Below the pieces are notes generated by a model that made no database searches, was not told the DNA's origin, and saw only the letters and a program-made list of their open reading frames with translations. The position numbers and the translations under genes were made by a program. Positions 35,074-44,345 of a DNA stretch of 64,000 nt are shown piece after piece. Position 1 is the first letter of the stretch. Each line of letters starts with the position of its first letter. Location of the stretch: positions 1 through 64,000 of the forward strand of contig CAMBXL010000004.1 of NCBI GenBank assembly GCA_945871905.1. Direction: 5' to 3'. This DNA comes from Chitinophaga pinensis (lineage in GTDB: Bacteria > Bacteroidota > Bacteroidia > NS11-12g > UBA955).

Positions 35074-35976
35074 ATGAATTTGCAAGAAATAGGTTCGCGT
35101 TTTGAAAACTTAGATTTTCTTGCAAGTCAGGTTGTGGAAGGATTTATTACAGGATTACATAAAAGTCCTTTTCACGGATTTTCGGTTGAATTTGCCGAAC
35201 ACCGTTTATATAACACGGGAGAATCAACCAAAAATATTGATTGGAAATTATATGGTAGAACCGATAAATTATTTATCAAGAAATACGATGAAGAGACTAA
35301 TTTAAGGTGTCACCTGCTTTTAGACGTTTCGTCAAGCATGTATTATCCCTCAGAAAGTTTGGATAAAATAAAATTTGGAGCAATGGCAGTTGCAGTTATT
35401 GGAAACATCTTAAAAAAACAAAGAGATGCATTTTCATTAACCACATTCGATAGTAAAATTCAATTTACCTCAGATACACGTTCTTCATTAAGTCACTACA
35501 GGTTGATAATAAATGAATTGCAAAGTATTGTAAATACTAAGCCAGAGAAAACGACTACTAATGTAGCAGAAGTGCTTAACCAAATTGCAGAAAAAATACA
35601 CCGCAGAAGTTTGGTCGTTATTATTAGTGATATGTTCGACGATGTCGAAAATTCAAATGCCTTATTTGATGCATTGAAACACATGAGATTCAAAAAACAC
35701 GAAATCATTGTTTTCCATATAGGGGATAAAAAAACAGAATCAGATTTTGAATTTGAAAACAGACCCTACCGATTTACTGACATTGAAACAGGAGAGGAGC
35801 TCAAGTTATTTCCCAATGAAGTGAAAGAGAATTTCCTAAATAAAACTAAGGAGTTTGAAAAATCAATCAAGGAAAAGTGTGTGCAATTTAAGATAGATTA
35901 CAATAAAATTGACACAGCACAGGATTTTTCACAATTACTAATGCCTTTTTATGTAAAAAGGATGAAGATGAAATAA
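35074..35976 (+). CDS. DUF58 / von Willebrand A-like protein
   Basis: A 300-residue soluble protein with the DUF58 signature VEFAEHRLYNTGES...IDWKLYGRTDKLFIK (about 40-70) and a vWA-like core with DVSSSM metal-site motif (about 87-92). DUF58 proteins usually work with MoxR-type AAA ATPases in complex assembly; no MoxR gene lies in this window. Last gene of the dapB unit. Confidence 0.88.
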   Translation: MNLQEIGSRFENLDFLASQVVEGFITGLHKSPFHGFSVEFAEHRLYNTGESTKNIDWKLYGRTDKLFIKKYDEETNLRCHLLLDVSSSMYYPSESLDKIKFGAMAVAVIGNILKKQRDAFSLTTFDSKIQFTSDTRSSLSHYRLIINELQSIVNTKPEKTTTNVAEVLNQIAEKIHRRSLVVIISDMFDDVENSNALFDALKHMRFKKHEIIVFHIGDKKTESDFEFENRPYRFTDIETGEELKLFPNEVKENFLNKTKEFEKSIKEKCVQFKIDYNKIDTAQDFSQLLMPFYVKRMKMK

Positions 35977-36029
35977 AGTAAACTTTCAATTTTTACGACT
36001 TCTAAATGGCATATAATCTTTATATTCCA

Positions 36030-36037
36030 TATCTTTG
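36030..36037 (+). promoter_or_regulatory. TATCTTTG -7 element for the ABC-F gene
   Basis: Exact TAnnTTTG, 9 nt before the ATG at 36047. Confidence 0.5.
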
Positions 36038-36046
36038 CAAGATTAA

Positions 36047-37960
36047 ATGCTCACACTTAACGAACTTTCTTTTGACTTTGGAGGTAGATACCTTTATAGA
36101 GATGTAAATTGGCAAATAAAACCAGGCGAGCGCATTGGTTTAGTTGGACAGAATGGAACAGGGAAATCAACATTATTAAGAATTATAACAGGCGAATACC
36201 AACCTACAGAAGGTGGTTTGTCGAAATCTAAAGATTGTACCATTGGTTTTTTAAATCAGGACTTGCTTAGTTATGAAAGCAATGAAAGCATCTTTAATGT
36301 TGCTCTTCAGGCGTTTGACAAGGCCCTTCAATTACAGAAAGAAATCGATGAAATAATGATTCGTTTGGAATACGATTATTCAGATGAGGTTCTTAATGCT
36401 TTGGGTAATAGACAAGAAGAATTCGAAGCCTTAGATGGTTATAATATTCAATTCAAAACTGAAGAAATTCTGGAAGGTTTAGGTTTTAAAACTGTGGATT
36501 TAAAAAGACCATTGTCTGAGTTCAGTGGTGGTTGGAGAATGCGTGTTATGTTGGCAAAACTTTTGTTGCAAAATCCCCGTTTGTTGTTACTCGATGAGCC
36601 TACGAATCACTTGGATTTACCATCTATTGAATGGTTGGAGGACTACTTGCAATCTTATGAAGGAACTGTTATTATAGTATCTCACGATAGACAGTTTTTG
36701 GATAAAATGATTAACAAGATTGTAGAAGTTGCTAATAAGAAAGTTTATGTTTATACAGGCAATTACTCTAGCTATTTAACTCAAAAAGTAGAACGTGATG
36801 ACCTTCAACAAAGGGCGTTTGAAAATCAACAACAATTTATCAAACAACAAGAAAAACTGATTGACCGTTTTAAAGCCAAAGCAAGTAAGGCTACAATGGC
36901 ACAAAGTAGAATGAAAATGCTTGATAAAATTGAACGAATAGAAGAAGTTCAAAACGATGAAGCGGTTATGAATCTGAAGTTTAAGATTAAACAACAACCC
37001 GGAAAAGTTTTGGTTGAATTAAAAAACATTAGTAAAACTTACGGCACCCAATTGATTTTTAAACAAGCTAATGCAACCATTGACCGTGGTGATAAAATTG
37101 CATTAATTGGTGCAAACGGAAAGGGAAAATCGACCTTATTAAGAATAATAGACCAAAGCGAAGGAACCCAATCAGGCGCGGTTGAATATGGTTATAATTT
37201 AATTAAAACGTTTTATGCACAGCATCAATTGGAATCATTGAATGTACAAAAAGAAATACTGCAGGAACTTTCAGACATGGGTTCCGCAAAACTTGAAAAT
37301 GAATTACGAACGATTTTAGGATGTTTCTTGTTTACAGGTGATGATGTTTTCAAAAAAATTAAAGTATTGAGTGGTGGAGAGAAAGCCAGAGTTGCACTTG
37401 CCAAAACCCTTATTTACGAAGCCAATTTTTTATTGCTCGATGAGCCAACGAATCACTTGGATATTCAAAGTATGAATATATTAATTCAAGCTTTACAAGA
37501 CTATGAGGGTTCATTTATAACAGTTTCTCACGACAGACACTTTATTTCACAAATTGCAAACAAAATATGGTGGATAGAAAATGGTGAGATAAAAGAATAT
37601 TTAGGAACCTACGATGAATGGAAGTTTTACATGCAAGAAAGAGAGTTGGCAATGAAACAAGAATCTGCAAATGCTAAGAAAAATGAAACTTCTTATACAG
37701 CCGTAACAAAAACAGCAGAGAAAAACCCCAATTCAGAGTCTGACAAACAAAAAAAACAAATTCAGCAACAATTAGATCAGATTGAAAAAGAATTGGAATC
37801 ATTGAATCTTAAAAAGTCTGACATTGAATTAAAGCTCTCAGAAACCAATGATCCTAAGGTAATTGGCACACTTTCTGAGGAATATAAAATATTAAAATCT
37901 CAAATTGATGAAAAAAACACATCGTTTGAAACAATATTTGAACAACTTTTAAGTTATTAA
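36047..37960 (+). CDS. ABC-F family ATPase (ribosome-associated)
   Basis: A 637-residue soluble protein with two ATP-binding cassettes and no membrane segments. Walker A GQNGTGKST (about residue 35) and GANGKGKST (about 355); signatures SGGWRMRV and SGGEKARV; Walker B LLLLDEPTNHLD and FLLLDEPTNHLD. A linker of charged helices (about 240-310) and a C-terminal coiled coil (about 560-637) resemble Uup-type proteins. ABC-F proteins act on the ribosome E site in translation rescue or antibiotic protection; the subfamily cannot be fixed by eye. It is 11 nt from the next gene. Confidence 0.93.
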   Translation: MLTLNELSFDFGGRYLYRDVNWQIKPGERIGLVGQNGTGKSTLLRIITGEYQPTEGGLSKSKDCTIGFLNQDLLSYESNESIFNVALQAFDKALQLQKEIDEIMIRLEYDYSDEVLNALGNRQEEFEALDGYNIQFKTEEILEGLGFKTVDLKRPLSEFSGGWRMRVMLAKLLLQNPRLLLLDEPTNHLDLPSIEWLEDYLQSYEGTVIIVSHDRQFLDKMINKIVEVANKKVYVYTGNYSSYLTQKVERDDLQQRAFENQQQFIKQQEKLIDRFKAKASKATMAQSRMKMLDKIERIEEVQNDEAVMNLKFKIKQQPGKVLVELKNISKTYGTQLIFKQANATIDRGDKIALIGANGKGKSTLLRIIDQSEGTQSGAVEYGYNLIKTFYAQHQLESLNVQKEILQELSDMGSAKLENELRTILGCFLFTGDDVFKKIKVLSGGEKARVALAKTLIYEANFLLLDEPTNHLDIQSMNILIQALQDYEGSFITVSHDRHFISQIANKIWWIENGEIKEYLGTYDEWKFYMQERELAMKQESANAKKNETSYTAVTKTAEKNPNSESDKQKKQIQQQLDQIEKELESLNLKKSDIELKLSETNDPKVIGTLSEEYKILKSQIDEKNTSFETIFEQLLSY

Positions 37961-37971
37961 ACCATTATAAG

Positions 37972-39234
37972 ATGAAATCTATCTACCTAATTTTATTCTA
38001 TTTTATTATTTCTCAGACACAAGCGGCATATTTACCCTTGCAGTATATCAATACAACCTATGAGAGTAATATTAAAACAGTGCTTATAACGCAGGATAAT
38101 TCATACGAAAGATTTCCTGCTATTGACTTAAATAGTCAACAAAAATTAAGATTAGAATTTGATGATTTAATGCCCGAAAACGATAATTATCAGTTTACTT
38201 TTATTCATTGCTCTTCAGATTGGAAACCGTCTAACTTGAAAAAAAACGAATACCTTGCTGGTAATTTCTTCCAAAATATTTTAGAATATTCGTTCTCAAC
38301 TTCAACATTTCAGGTATTTACGCACTATGGTGTTTCTTTTCCATCAGATGAAATGAAACCTACTTTATCGGGCAATTATTTATTGGTTGTTTACCGTAAT
38401 TTCGATGAACAAGATATTATCCTAAGCCGTCGATTTATGGTTGTTGATGATAAATTTGTAATTAATCCTAGCGTAAAAATAGCGACCAATGCCGCAGATA
38501 GATTTATTAAACAAGAAGTTGATTTTACTGTAAATATTGGTGAAAATAGAGTCCCAAATCCGATGATGGATATTAAAGCGACTATCATTCAAAACCTAAG
38601 ATGGGATAATGCCAAGACGAATTTAAAACCCCGATTTGTGAATGGTAAAATTTTGGACTACGATTATGAGGATAACAATCTTTTTACCGGAGGAAATGAG
38701 TTTAGATATTTTGATATTAGAAGTTTAAGATTTTTGAGTTTCAATGTCAGAAGAAAATACATGGAGGGTAATTTAAAAAATGTCGTTCTATATAACGATG
38801 CAACTAAAATAAATTTACCCTACTTACAAACAATTGATTTCAATGGTAAATATGTTGTTGACAATAGAGATGGTGGTGTAAAAGGAGAAATCGAAAGTGA
38901 TTATGCGCAAGTATATTTTACTTTTGTTAGCGATAAGCTAGAAAAAGATGTTTATATATTTGGAGAAGTAAGTGATTGGCAAATTAAAGAAGAGTTTAAA
39001 TTGGAGTGGAATGAAAAGTTTGGGCAATATGAAAAATCAATGTTGTTAAAACAAGCTTATTACAACTACCATTATGTAACCGTAAATGACGATCAATCAG
39101 TGAATTTACAACAAACAGAAGGTGATTTTAGTGCTACAGAAAATGATTACCACATTATGATTTATCACAAAAATCAATTCATGCAATACGATGAACTATT
39201 AGGAACTGCCTACATCAATTCAAACAGAAGATAA
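37972..39234 (+). CDS. Type IX secretion system plug protein (DUF5103)
   Basis: A 420-residue exported protein with signal peptide (about 1-18). The beta-rich body matches the DUF5103 family: LRLEFDDLMPENDNYQFTFIHCSSDWKPS near residues 54-85, and a C-terminal GEVSDWQIKEEFKLEWN domain. In Flavobacterium the family member Plug closes the periplasmic side of the SprA translocon. Its gene ends directly before porX, whose ATG is the next base, so the two are co-expressed. Confidence 0.85.
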   Translation: MKSIYLILFYFIISQTQAAYLPLQYINTTYESNIKTVLITQDNSYERFPAIDLNSQQKLRLEFDDLMPENDNYQFTFIHCSSDWKPSNLKKNEYLAGNFFQNILEYSFSTSTFQVFTHYGVSFPSDEMKPTLSGNYLLVVYRNFDEQDIILSRRFMVVDDKFVINPSVKIATNAADRFIKQEVDFTVNIGENRVPNPMMDIKATIIQNLRWDNAKTNLKPRFVNGKILDYDYEDNNLFTGGNEFRYFDIRSLRFLSFNVRRKYMEGNLKNVVLYNDATKINLPYLQTIDFNGKYVVDNRDGGVKGEIESDYAQVYFTFVSDKLEKDVYIFGEVSDWQIKEEFKLEWNEKFGQYEKSMLLKQAYYNYHYVTVNDDQSVNLQQTEGDFSATENDYHIMIYHKNQFMQYDELLGTAYINSNRR

Positions 39235-40794
39235 ATGAGAACCGATAAAATAAAAATACTTTGGGCGGATGATGAAATCGATTTATTAAAACCGCATATT
39301 TTATTCCTTGAACAAAAAGGGTATGAGATTATAACGGTAAATAATGGGAATTCAGCCATTTCAAAAACCATCAGCGAACGTCCGGACATTGTGTTTTTAG
39401 ACGAAAACATGCCAGGTATTACTGGATTAGAAACTCTTAAACAAATAAAGGCTATAGACAATGATGTGAAGGTGATAATGATAACCAAAAGCGAAGAAGA
39501 GTATATTATGGACGATGCTATTGGCTCACAAATCTCGGATTATTTAATCAAACCAGTTAATCCCCATCAAATTCTTCATTCTATTAAGAAAATCATAGAT
39601 AAATCGCGATTGGTTACCGAAAAAACTACTCAAAACTATCAGCAAGATTTTAGAAATTTAACCAACATGATGATGGATAATTCTAGTTTGGATGAATGGA
39701 AAGAAGTTTATAATAAGTTGATTTTTTGGGAATTAGAGTTAGGAAGATCTTCTGATAAAAGCATGAATATGATTTATGAAAGTCAGAAAAAAGAAGCCAA
39801 CCACAATTTTAGCAAATTTATAACCAAAAACTATATCAATTATTTACAGCCTACAGGAGAAAATGGGCCTGTAATGAGTAATAATTTGTTTAGAAGAAAA
39901 ATAGTTCCTCAATTAACCGAGGAAGTTCCAACCTTTTTTATATTAATCGATAATTTGCGATTAGACCAATGGAGAACAATAGCTCCAATTATTAAAGAGA
40001 AGTTTAAAATCATAGAAGACGACCAATATTTAGCATTATTACCTACCACAACACAATATTGTAGAAATGCCATTTTCAGTGGTTTGCTGCCTTCAGAAAT
40101 TGAAAAGCGTTTCCCTACAAAATGGAGTAATGATGAAGATGAAGGAGGTAAGAATAATTTTGAAGAAGATTTTTTCAATGATTTATTAGGAAGATTAAGG
40201 ATAGTAGGTAAAACAAGTTACACAAAAGTTACCAATTTAGATGGAGGTAAAAACTTGGTTGATAACATCAATAATTTATTCAAAAACTACATCAATGTAA
40301 TCGTTTATAACTTTGTTGACGCCTTCAGTCATGCCCGGACAGATGTTAGTATTATAAGGGAATTGGCAGAAGACGAAGCTGCATATCGTTCTGTTACAGA
40401 AAGTTGGTTTAGGCATTCGCCATTATGGGAAGTGATGCAATTGATGTCAGAGAAAAAATGCAAAGTAATAATAACCACAGACCATGGTTCTGTTAGGGTT
40501 GATAAACCTGTAAAAGTAATAGGGGATAAAAACACCAATACCAACTTAAGATACAAACAAGGCAAGAATTTGAGTTATGAAGCCAAAGAAGTTTTTGAAA
40601 TAAAAAAACCAGAATCAGCTTTTTTGCCTAAAGTTAATGTAAGTCAATCCTTTATTGTGTGTAAGGAAGATGATTTTTTTGCGTATCCCAACAACTACAA
40701 TTACTATGTAAAATATTACTCCAATACCTTTCAACACGGGGGTATTTCACTAGAAGAAATGCTCATTCCTTTTGCTGTTTTAGAGCCTAGGTAA
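39235..40794 (+). CDS. porX: T9SS regulator PorX (response regulator with PglZ domain)
   Basis: A 519-residue protein: receiver domain (about 5-125) with acidic pocket Asp12-Asp13 and phospho-acceptor Asp56 in VFLDENMPG, a helical linker, then an alkaline-phosphatase-like PglZ domain (about 205-515) with FILIDNLRLDQW and ITTDHGSVRV metal-site motifs. This architecture defines PorX, which with PorY controls T9SS genes and has phosphodiesterase activity on cyclic nucleotides or oligonucleotides. Immediately follows the plug gene. No porY in the window. Confidence 0.93.
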   Translation: MRTDKIKILWADDEIDLLKPHILFLEQKGYEIITVNNGNSAISKTISERPDIVFLDENMPGITGLETLKQIKAIDNDVKVIMITKSEEEYIMDDAIGSQISDYLIKPVNPHQILHSIKKIIDKSRLVTEKTTQNYQQDFRNLTNMMMDNSSLDEWKEVYNKLIFWELELGRSSDKSMNMIYESQKKEANHNFSKFITKNYINYLQPTGENGPVMSNNLFRRKIVPQLTEEVPTFFILIDNLRLDQWRTIAPIIKEKFKIIEDDQYLALLPTTTQYCRNAIFSGLLPSEIEKRFPTKWSNDEDEGGKNNFEEDFFNDLLGRLRIVGKTSYTKVTNLDGGKNLVDNINNLFKNYINVIVYNFVDAFSHARTDVSIIRELAEDEAAYRSVTESWFRHSPLWEVMQLMSEKKCKVIITTDHGSVRVDKPVKVIGDKNTNTNLRYKQGKNLSYEAKEVFEIKKPESAFLPKVNVSQSFIVCKEDDFFAYPNNYNYYVKYYSNTFQHGGISLEEMLIPFAVLEPR

Positions 40795-40810
40795 AATTTT
40801 GTTATTATTG

Positions 40811-40841
40811 TTTGATTTTATCATAAATAAGTCTATATTTG
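40811..40841 (+). promoter_or_regulatory. Strong consensus promoter of the 49-residue basic protein gene
   Basis: TTTG at 40811-40814, 19-nt spacer, TATATTTG at 40834-40841; ATG at 40862. It is the best -33/-7 match in the window. Confidence 0.7.
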
Positions 40842-40861
40842 CAGACCTAAAAAATAATGTC

Positions 40862-41011
40862 ATGGCTGTAACCAGATTAAAAAGAAAAGATAGAAGAAAT
40901 AAAGAGTTTACTAGAGTTAGAAAAACAAACTTGAAAAACGTTAAGAAAATGGTTTATATACAATCTCCATATAAAGAGGTTTCAGGTATCGTTTTAGAAG
41001 ACCAAGCTTAA
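40862..41011 (+). CDS. Small basic conserved protein
   Basis: 49 residues starting at the ATG after a consensus promoter; the frame reaches back to a TTG at 40799 but that would span the promoter. The N-terminal half is very basic (RLKRKDRRNKEF), and the C-terminal half is ordinary (IQSPYKEVSG...LEDQ). The size, charge and isolated strong promoter with terminator suggest an abundant nucleic-acid- or ribosome-associated protein. I do not recognise it as a named ribosomal protein. Confidence 0.7.
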   Translation: MAVTRLKRKDRRNKEFTRVRKTNLKNVKKMVYIQSPYKEVSGIVLEDQA

Positions 41012-41035
41012 TATTTATTTACAAATATATTTAAG

Positions 41036-41062
41036 AACCCGCTTCATGCGGGTTTCTTTGTT
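41036..41062 (+). terminator. Rho-independent terminator after the small basic protein gene
   Basis: Stem AACCCGC/GCGGGTT with 5-base loop and a T-rich tail, 24 nt after the stop codon. Confidence 0.85.
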
Positions 41063-41138
41063 TATTATCGAACTGTTACAAAATTGTCAATATTTAAAAC
41101 AAATTAAAAAAATCACGCAACTCTTCAAAATTATTAAT

Positions 41139-41146
41139 TATTTTTG
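41139..41146 (+). promoter_or_regulatory. TATTTTTG -7 element for the sugar-phosphate isomerase gene
   Basis: Exact TAnnTTTG, 6 nt before the ATG at 41153. Confidence 0.5.
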
Positions 41147-41152
41147 CCTTTT

Positions 41153-42136
41153 ATGTCTATAATAACTCACGAATCTGCTTTAGAAAATTTCAATCATCAA
41201 ATACAGTTTGCACTTGACCACAGTAGTCCTCATGGATTTTCTCATTCTCAATTCAATAACATCGTTATTGCAGGTCTTGGAGGTTCAGGAATTGGTGGAA
41301 GAATTGTAAAAACTATCTTCTCTAACAAATCATCTTTACCTATTGAAGTAATAAGCGATTATTCATTGCCTTCATATACTTCTAAAAATACATTTGTAAT
41401 ATTAAGTTCATATAGTGGCACAACTGAAGAAACATTAGCAATGTATCAACAAGCAAAATCTTTGGGATGTCAAATGGTTTGCATTACCTCTGGTGGTGAG
41501 TTATTGGAATTGGCAACAAAAGACCAAGTAAAAACTTACATGGTTGAATTAGGTTATCAACCAAGAATGGCTTTAGGATTTTCATTGTCCTATAACATTT
41601 TAATTTTATCTGAATTATTTAATCTTTCTCTAAGAACTGAATTGGAAGGCGTTTTATCGTTTTACAACGATATTGAATCAATGAAAACTAAAGCGAAAGA
41701 AATGATTGAATTTTTTAGCCCTTATCCTGATAATAAATTTACAATAGTTACAGACAATCAAACTGAAGCTATTGGAGTTAGATTTTGTCAACAAATTCAA
41801 GAAAATGCAAAAACTGAAGCTTTTGTGAATGTATTACCTGAAGCTAATCATAATGTTTTTGAAACTTATTATGGTGAATTGTCTTCTAACTTTATATTCA
41901 TCAATAGCAATACCAACGACAGAAATAACGGACGTTTTGCATACCTCAAAAAATTACTGGTTGATACCAATAATAAAGTGTATGAATTACCCCTACAAAA
42001 TTATTCTTTAATGGAAATCTACAAATGTATACATATTACAGATTGGTTCTCTATATACTTGTCTAACCAAAAAGGCAAAGATAACATGAGTGTTCCAAAC
42101 ATTATGGGATTGAAAGGATTTTTAAAAACATTTTAA
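41153..42136 (+). CDS. Bifunctional phosphoglucose/phosphomannose isomerase
   Basis: A 327-residue protein with two SIS sugar-isomerase domains. VIAGLGGSGIGGR and LSSYSGTTEETL bind the sugar phosphate; LPEANHNVFETY near the C-terminus holds the catalytic His. It interconverts fructose-6-phosphate with glucose- or mannose-6-phosphate. The length is typical of this short archaeal/Bacteroidota type. The ATG at 41153 is chosen over a TTG 9 nt upstream. Followed after 1 nt by the FAH-family gene. Confidence 0.88.
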   Translation: MSIITHESALENFNHQIQFALDHSSPHGFSHSQFNNIVIAGLGGSGIGGRIVKTIFSNKSSLPIEVISDYSLPSYTSKNTFVILSSYSGTTEETLAMYQQAKSLGCQMVCITSGGELLELATKDQVKTYMVELGYQPRMALGFSLSYNILILSELFNLSLRTELEGVLSFYNDIESMKTKAKEMIEFFSPYPDNKFTIVTDNQTEAIGVRFCQQIQENAKTEAFVNVLPEANHNVFETYYGELSSNFIFINSNTNDRNNGRFAYLKKLLVDTNNKVYELPLQNYSLMEIYKCIHITDWFSIYLSNQKGKDNMSVPNIMGLKGFLKTF

Positions 42137-42137
42137 T

Positions 42138-43151
42138 ATGAAATTAGTCACTTATTTAAATAACAATAATCCTAAATTAGGAATTATTGTCAATAATTTG
42201 ATTTTTGATGTCAATGCACAAAACAATGCATTGCCAAACAATATGCTTACACTCCTTAATCAAGAAGAGAGAGGAATGGATGCTTTACGTGAATTAGAAC
42301 GAAACATAAAAGAAGGTAAAATTGTTGAAAATGGTATTTCATTCAGTCAAGCGCATCTATTAGCGCCTGTTCCACAGCCAACCAGTTGCAGAGATGGTTA
42401 CGCTTTTAGACAACACGTTGCAGCGGCAAGAAGAAACCGTGGAGTTCCCATGATTCCAGAATTTGACTCTTATCCTATCATGTATTTTACCAATCACAAT
42501 GCCGTTCAAGGGCCAGGTGAGGTGTGGTGCATGCCAGACCATTTTCAAAAATTAGATTTTGAACTTGAAGTAGCTGCAATTATTGGAAAAAAAGGAAGAA
42601 ATATAAGCGCAGATAAAGCAGATGCTTACATTGCCGGTTATACCATTATGAATGACATGAGTGCAAGAACCTTGCAAATGGAAGAGATGTTACTAAACCT
42701 TGGCCCCGCAAAAGGAAAAGATTTTTCAACCGTTATAGGTCCTTACATGATTACACCTGATGAGTTAGAATCATATAAAGTGCCAGCCAAAGCAGAACAT
42801 GTTGGTAATAATTACAATTTAGACATGAAATGTTGGGTTAATGGAATTGAAGTAAGTAGCGGAAATGTTGCAGATATGGATTGGACTTTTGCAGAAATAA
42901 TTGAAAGATGCGCTTATGGTGTAGATATTTTTCCAGGTGATGTAATTGGTTCAGGTACTGTAGGTACAGGTTGCTTTCTTGAGTTAAATGGTACAGGCTT
43001 GTTAAATGATAAAAACTATAAAGTTCAATGGTTACAACCTAATGATATTGTAGAAATGGAAATTACGGGATTAGGTAAATTAAGCAATACTATAATAGCT
43101 GTTGACACCGATTTTTCTATACTTTCAAAGAAAAAACCAGTTAACGCTTAA
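42138..43151 (+). CDS. Fumarylacetoacetate hydrolase family protein
   Basis: A 337-residue enzyme with the FAH fold: PVPQPTSCRDGYAF near the N-terminal part of the domain, FELEVAAIIGKKGRNI with metal-binding glutamates, NDMSARTLQ, and SGTVGTGCFLE. These enzymes hydrolyse or decarboxylate beta-diketo acids, for example in tyrosine breakdown. The exact substrate is not evident. It lies between the isomerase and dprA. Confidence 0.87.
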   Translation: MKLVTYLNNNNPKLGIIVNNLIFDVNAQNNALPNNMLTLLNQEERGMDALRELERNIKEGKIVENGISFSQAHLLAPVPQPTSCRDGYAFRQHVAAARRNRGVPMIPEFDSYPIMYFTNHNAVQGPGEVWCMPDHFQKLDFELEVAAIIGKKGRNISADKADAYIAGYTIMNDMSARTLQMEEMLLNLGPAKGKDFSTVIGPYMITPDELESYKVPAKAEHVGNNYNLDMKCWVNGIEVSSGNVADMDWTFAEIIERCAYGVDIFPGDVIGSGTVGTGCFLELNGTGLLNDKNYKVQWLQPNDIVEMEITGLGKLSNTIIAVDTDFSILSKKKPVNA

Positions 43152-43162
43152 GTATAATTTAT

Positions 43163-44299
43163 TTGGACTATAAAACACCTCTTTCTTGGGATAATGATGA
43201 ATTGATTTATCAAATTTCTTTAACTCAAATTCCTGGGGTAGGTGAATATTTAGCCAAGTTATTGGTCAGTTATTGCGGAAGTGCTAAAGGAGTTTTTACT
43301 GAGAAAAAGTCATTTTTATTAAAAATACCTGAAATCGGAGATTTTACCGCACACAGCATCTCTAAATTCAAGCATTTTGACTTTGCAGTTCAAGAAATTG
43401 AATTGTTAAAAGCCAATAATATTACTCCTCTCTTTTATTTGGATGAAAAATTTCCTGCTAAACTAAAAGTATATGATGACAGCCCCATTTTGATGTATTA
43501 TAAAGGCAATGCTAATCTAAATCATCAAAAAATAATTTCGATAGTAGGGACTCGAAAATCAACAGCTTATGGAAAACAGTTTACTGATGATTTGATTTTA
43601 GAATTAGCCAAATATGATGTCATGGTAATAAGTGGATTAGCCTTTGGAACAGACACTAATGCACACAAAGCTTGTGTTAAAAACAATGTAACTACCGTTG
43701 GCGTTTTGGGACATGGTTTTCATGCTTTGTTTCCAACTAGTAATAAAAGGCTTTCAGAGGAAATGATTCTTAATGGTGGTTTATTAACAGAATATAATTT
43801 TAGCATGCCTGGGAATAAGGAGAATTTTCCAAAAAGAAATCGAATCGTTGCAGGGATGTCTGATGCAATAATCGTTGTAGAGAGTGGGATAAAAGGAGGT
43901 AGTTTAATTACCGCAGATATAGCAAATTCATACGACAAAGACATTTATGCATTGCCGGGAAGGATAAATGACCCTTACAGTTTGGGATGTAATAAATTAC
44001 TTTACGACCACAAAGCGAGTATTATAGATTCTATTCCTGGGTTAATTTTTTCGCTTGGATATCAAAAAAACAAACCCAGTAAACAATCACAACAAATGCA
44101 AATGGATTTGCATTTAAGTGCCGATGAAAAATTGGTGTACAATGAATTGTCTAAAGGAGAACAGACAATAGACGACTTGTTTTTTAATACCAAAATAAGT
44201 GTTAGCAAACTGGCATTGGTGCTTTTAGATTTAGAATTTAAAAATTTAGTTAAAAGTTTGCCGGGCAAAAAATACACATTAGCTTATTCCATGGGTTAA
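43163..44299 (+). CDS. dprA: DNA-processing protein DprA (TTG start)
   Basis: A 378-residue protein: N-terminal helix-hairpin-helix region (QIPGVGEYLAKLL), a Rossmann-like DprA core (IVGTRKSTAYGK, ISGLAFGTDTNAH, GHGFHALFPTSNK, PKRNRIVAGMSDAIIVVE, SLITA, ALPGRINDP) and a C-terminal winged helix (about 310-378). DprA loads RecA on incoming single-stranded DNA in transformation. The only usual start is TTG at 43163, because an in-frame stop ends at 43144 and no ATG follows until the core. Confidence 0.94.
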   Translation: MDYKTPLSWDNDELIYQISLTQIPGVGEYLAKLLVSYCGSAKGVFTEKKSFLLKIPEIGDFTAHSISKFKHFDFAVQEIELLKANNITPLFYLDEKFPAKLKVYDDSPILMYYKGNANLNHQKIISIVGTRKSTAYGKQFTDDLILELAKYDVMVISGLAFGTDTNAHKACVKNNVTTVGVLGHGFHALFPTSNKRLSEEMILNGGLLTEYNFSMPGNKENFPKRNRIVAGMSDAIIVVESGIKGGSLITADIANSYDKDIYALPGRINDPYSLGCNKLLYDHKASIIDSIPGLIFSLGYQKNKPSKQSQQMQMDLHLSADEKLVYNELSKGEQTIDDLFFNTKISVSKLALVLLDLEFKNLVKSLPGKKYTLAYSMG

Positions 44300-44345
44300 T
44301 ATTATTTAAAATTATTTACCTAATCTTGTAATATAATTATAATCA

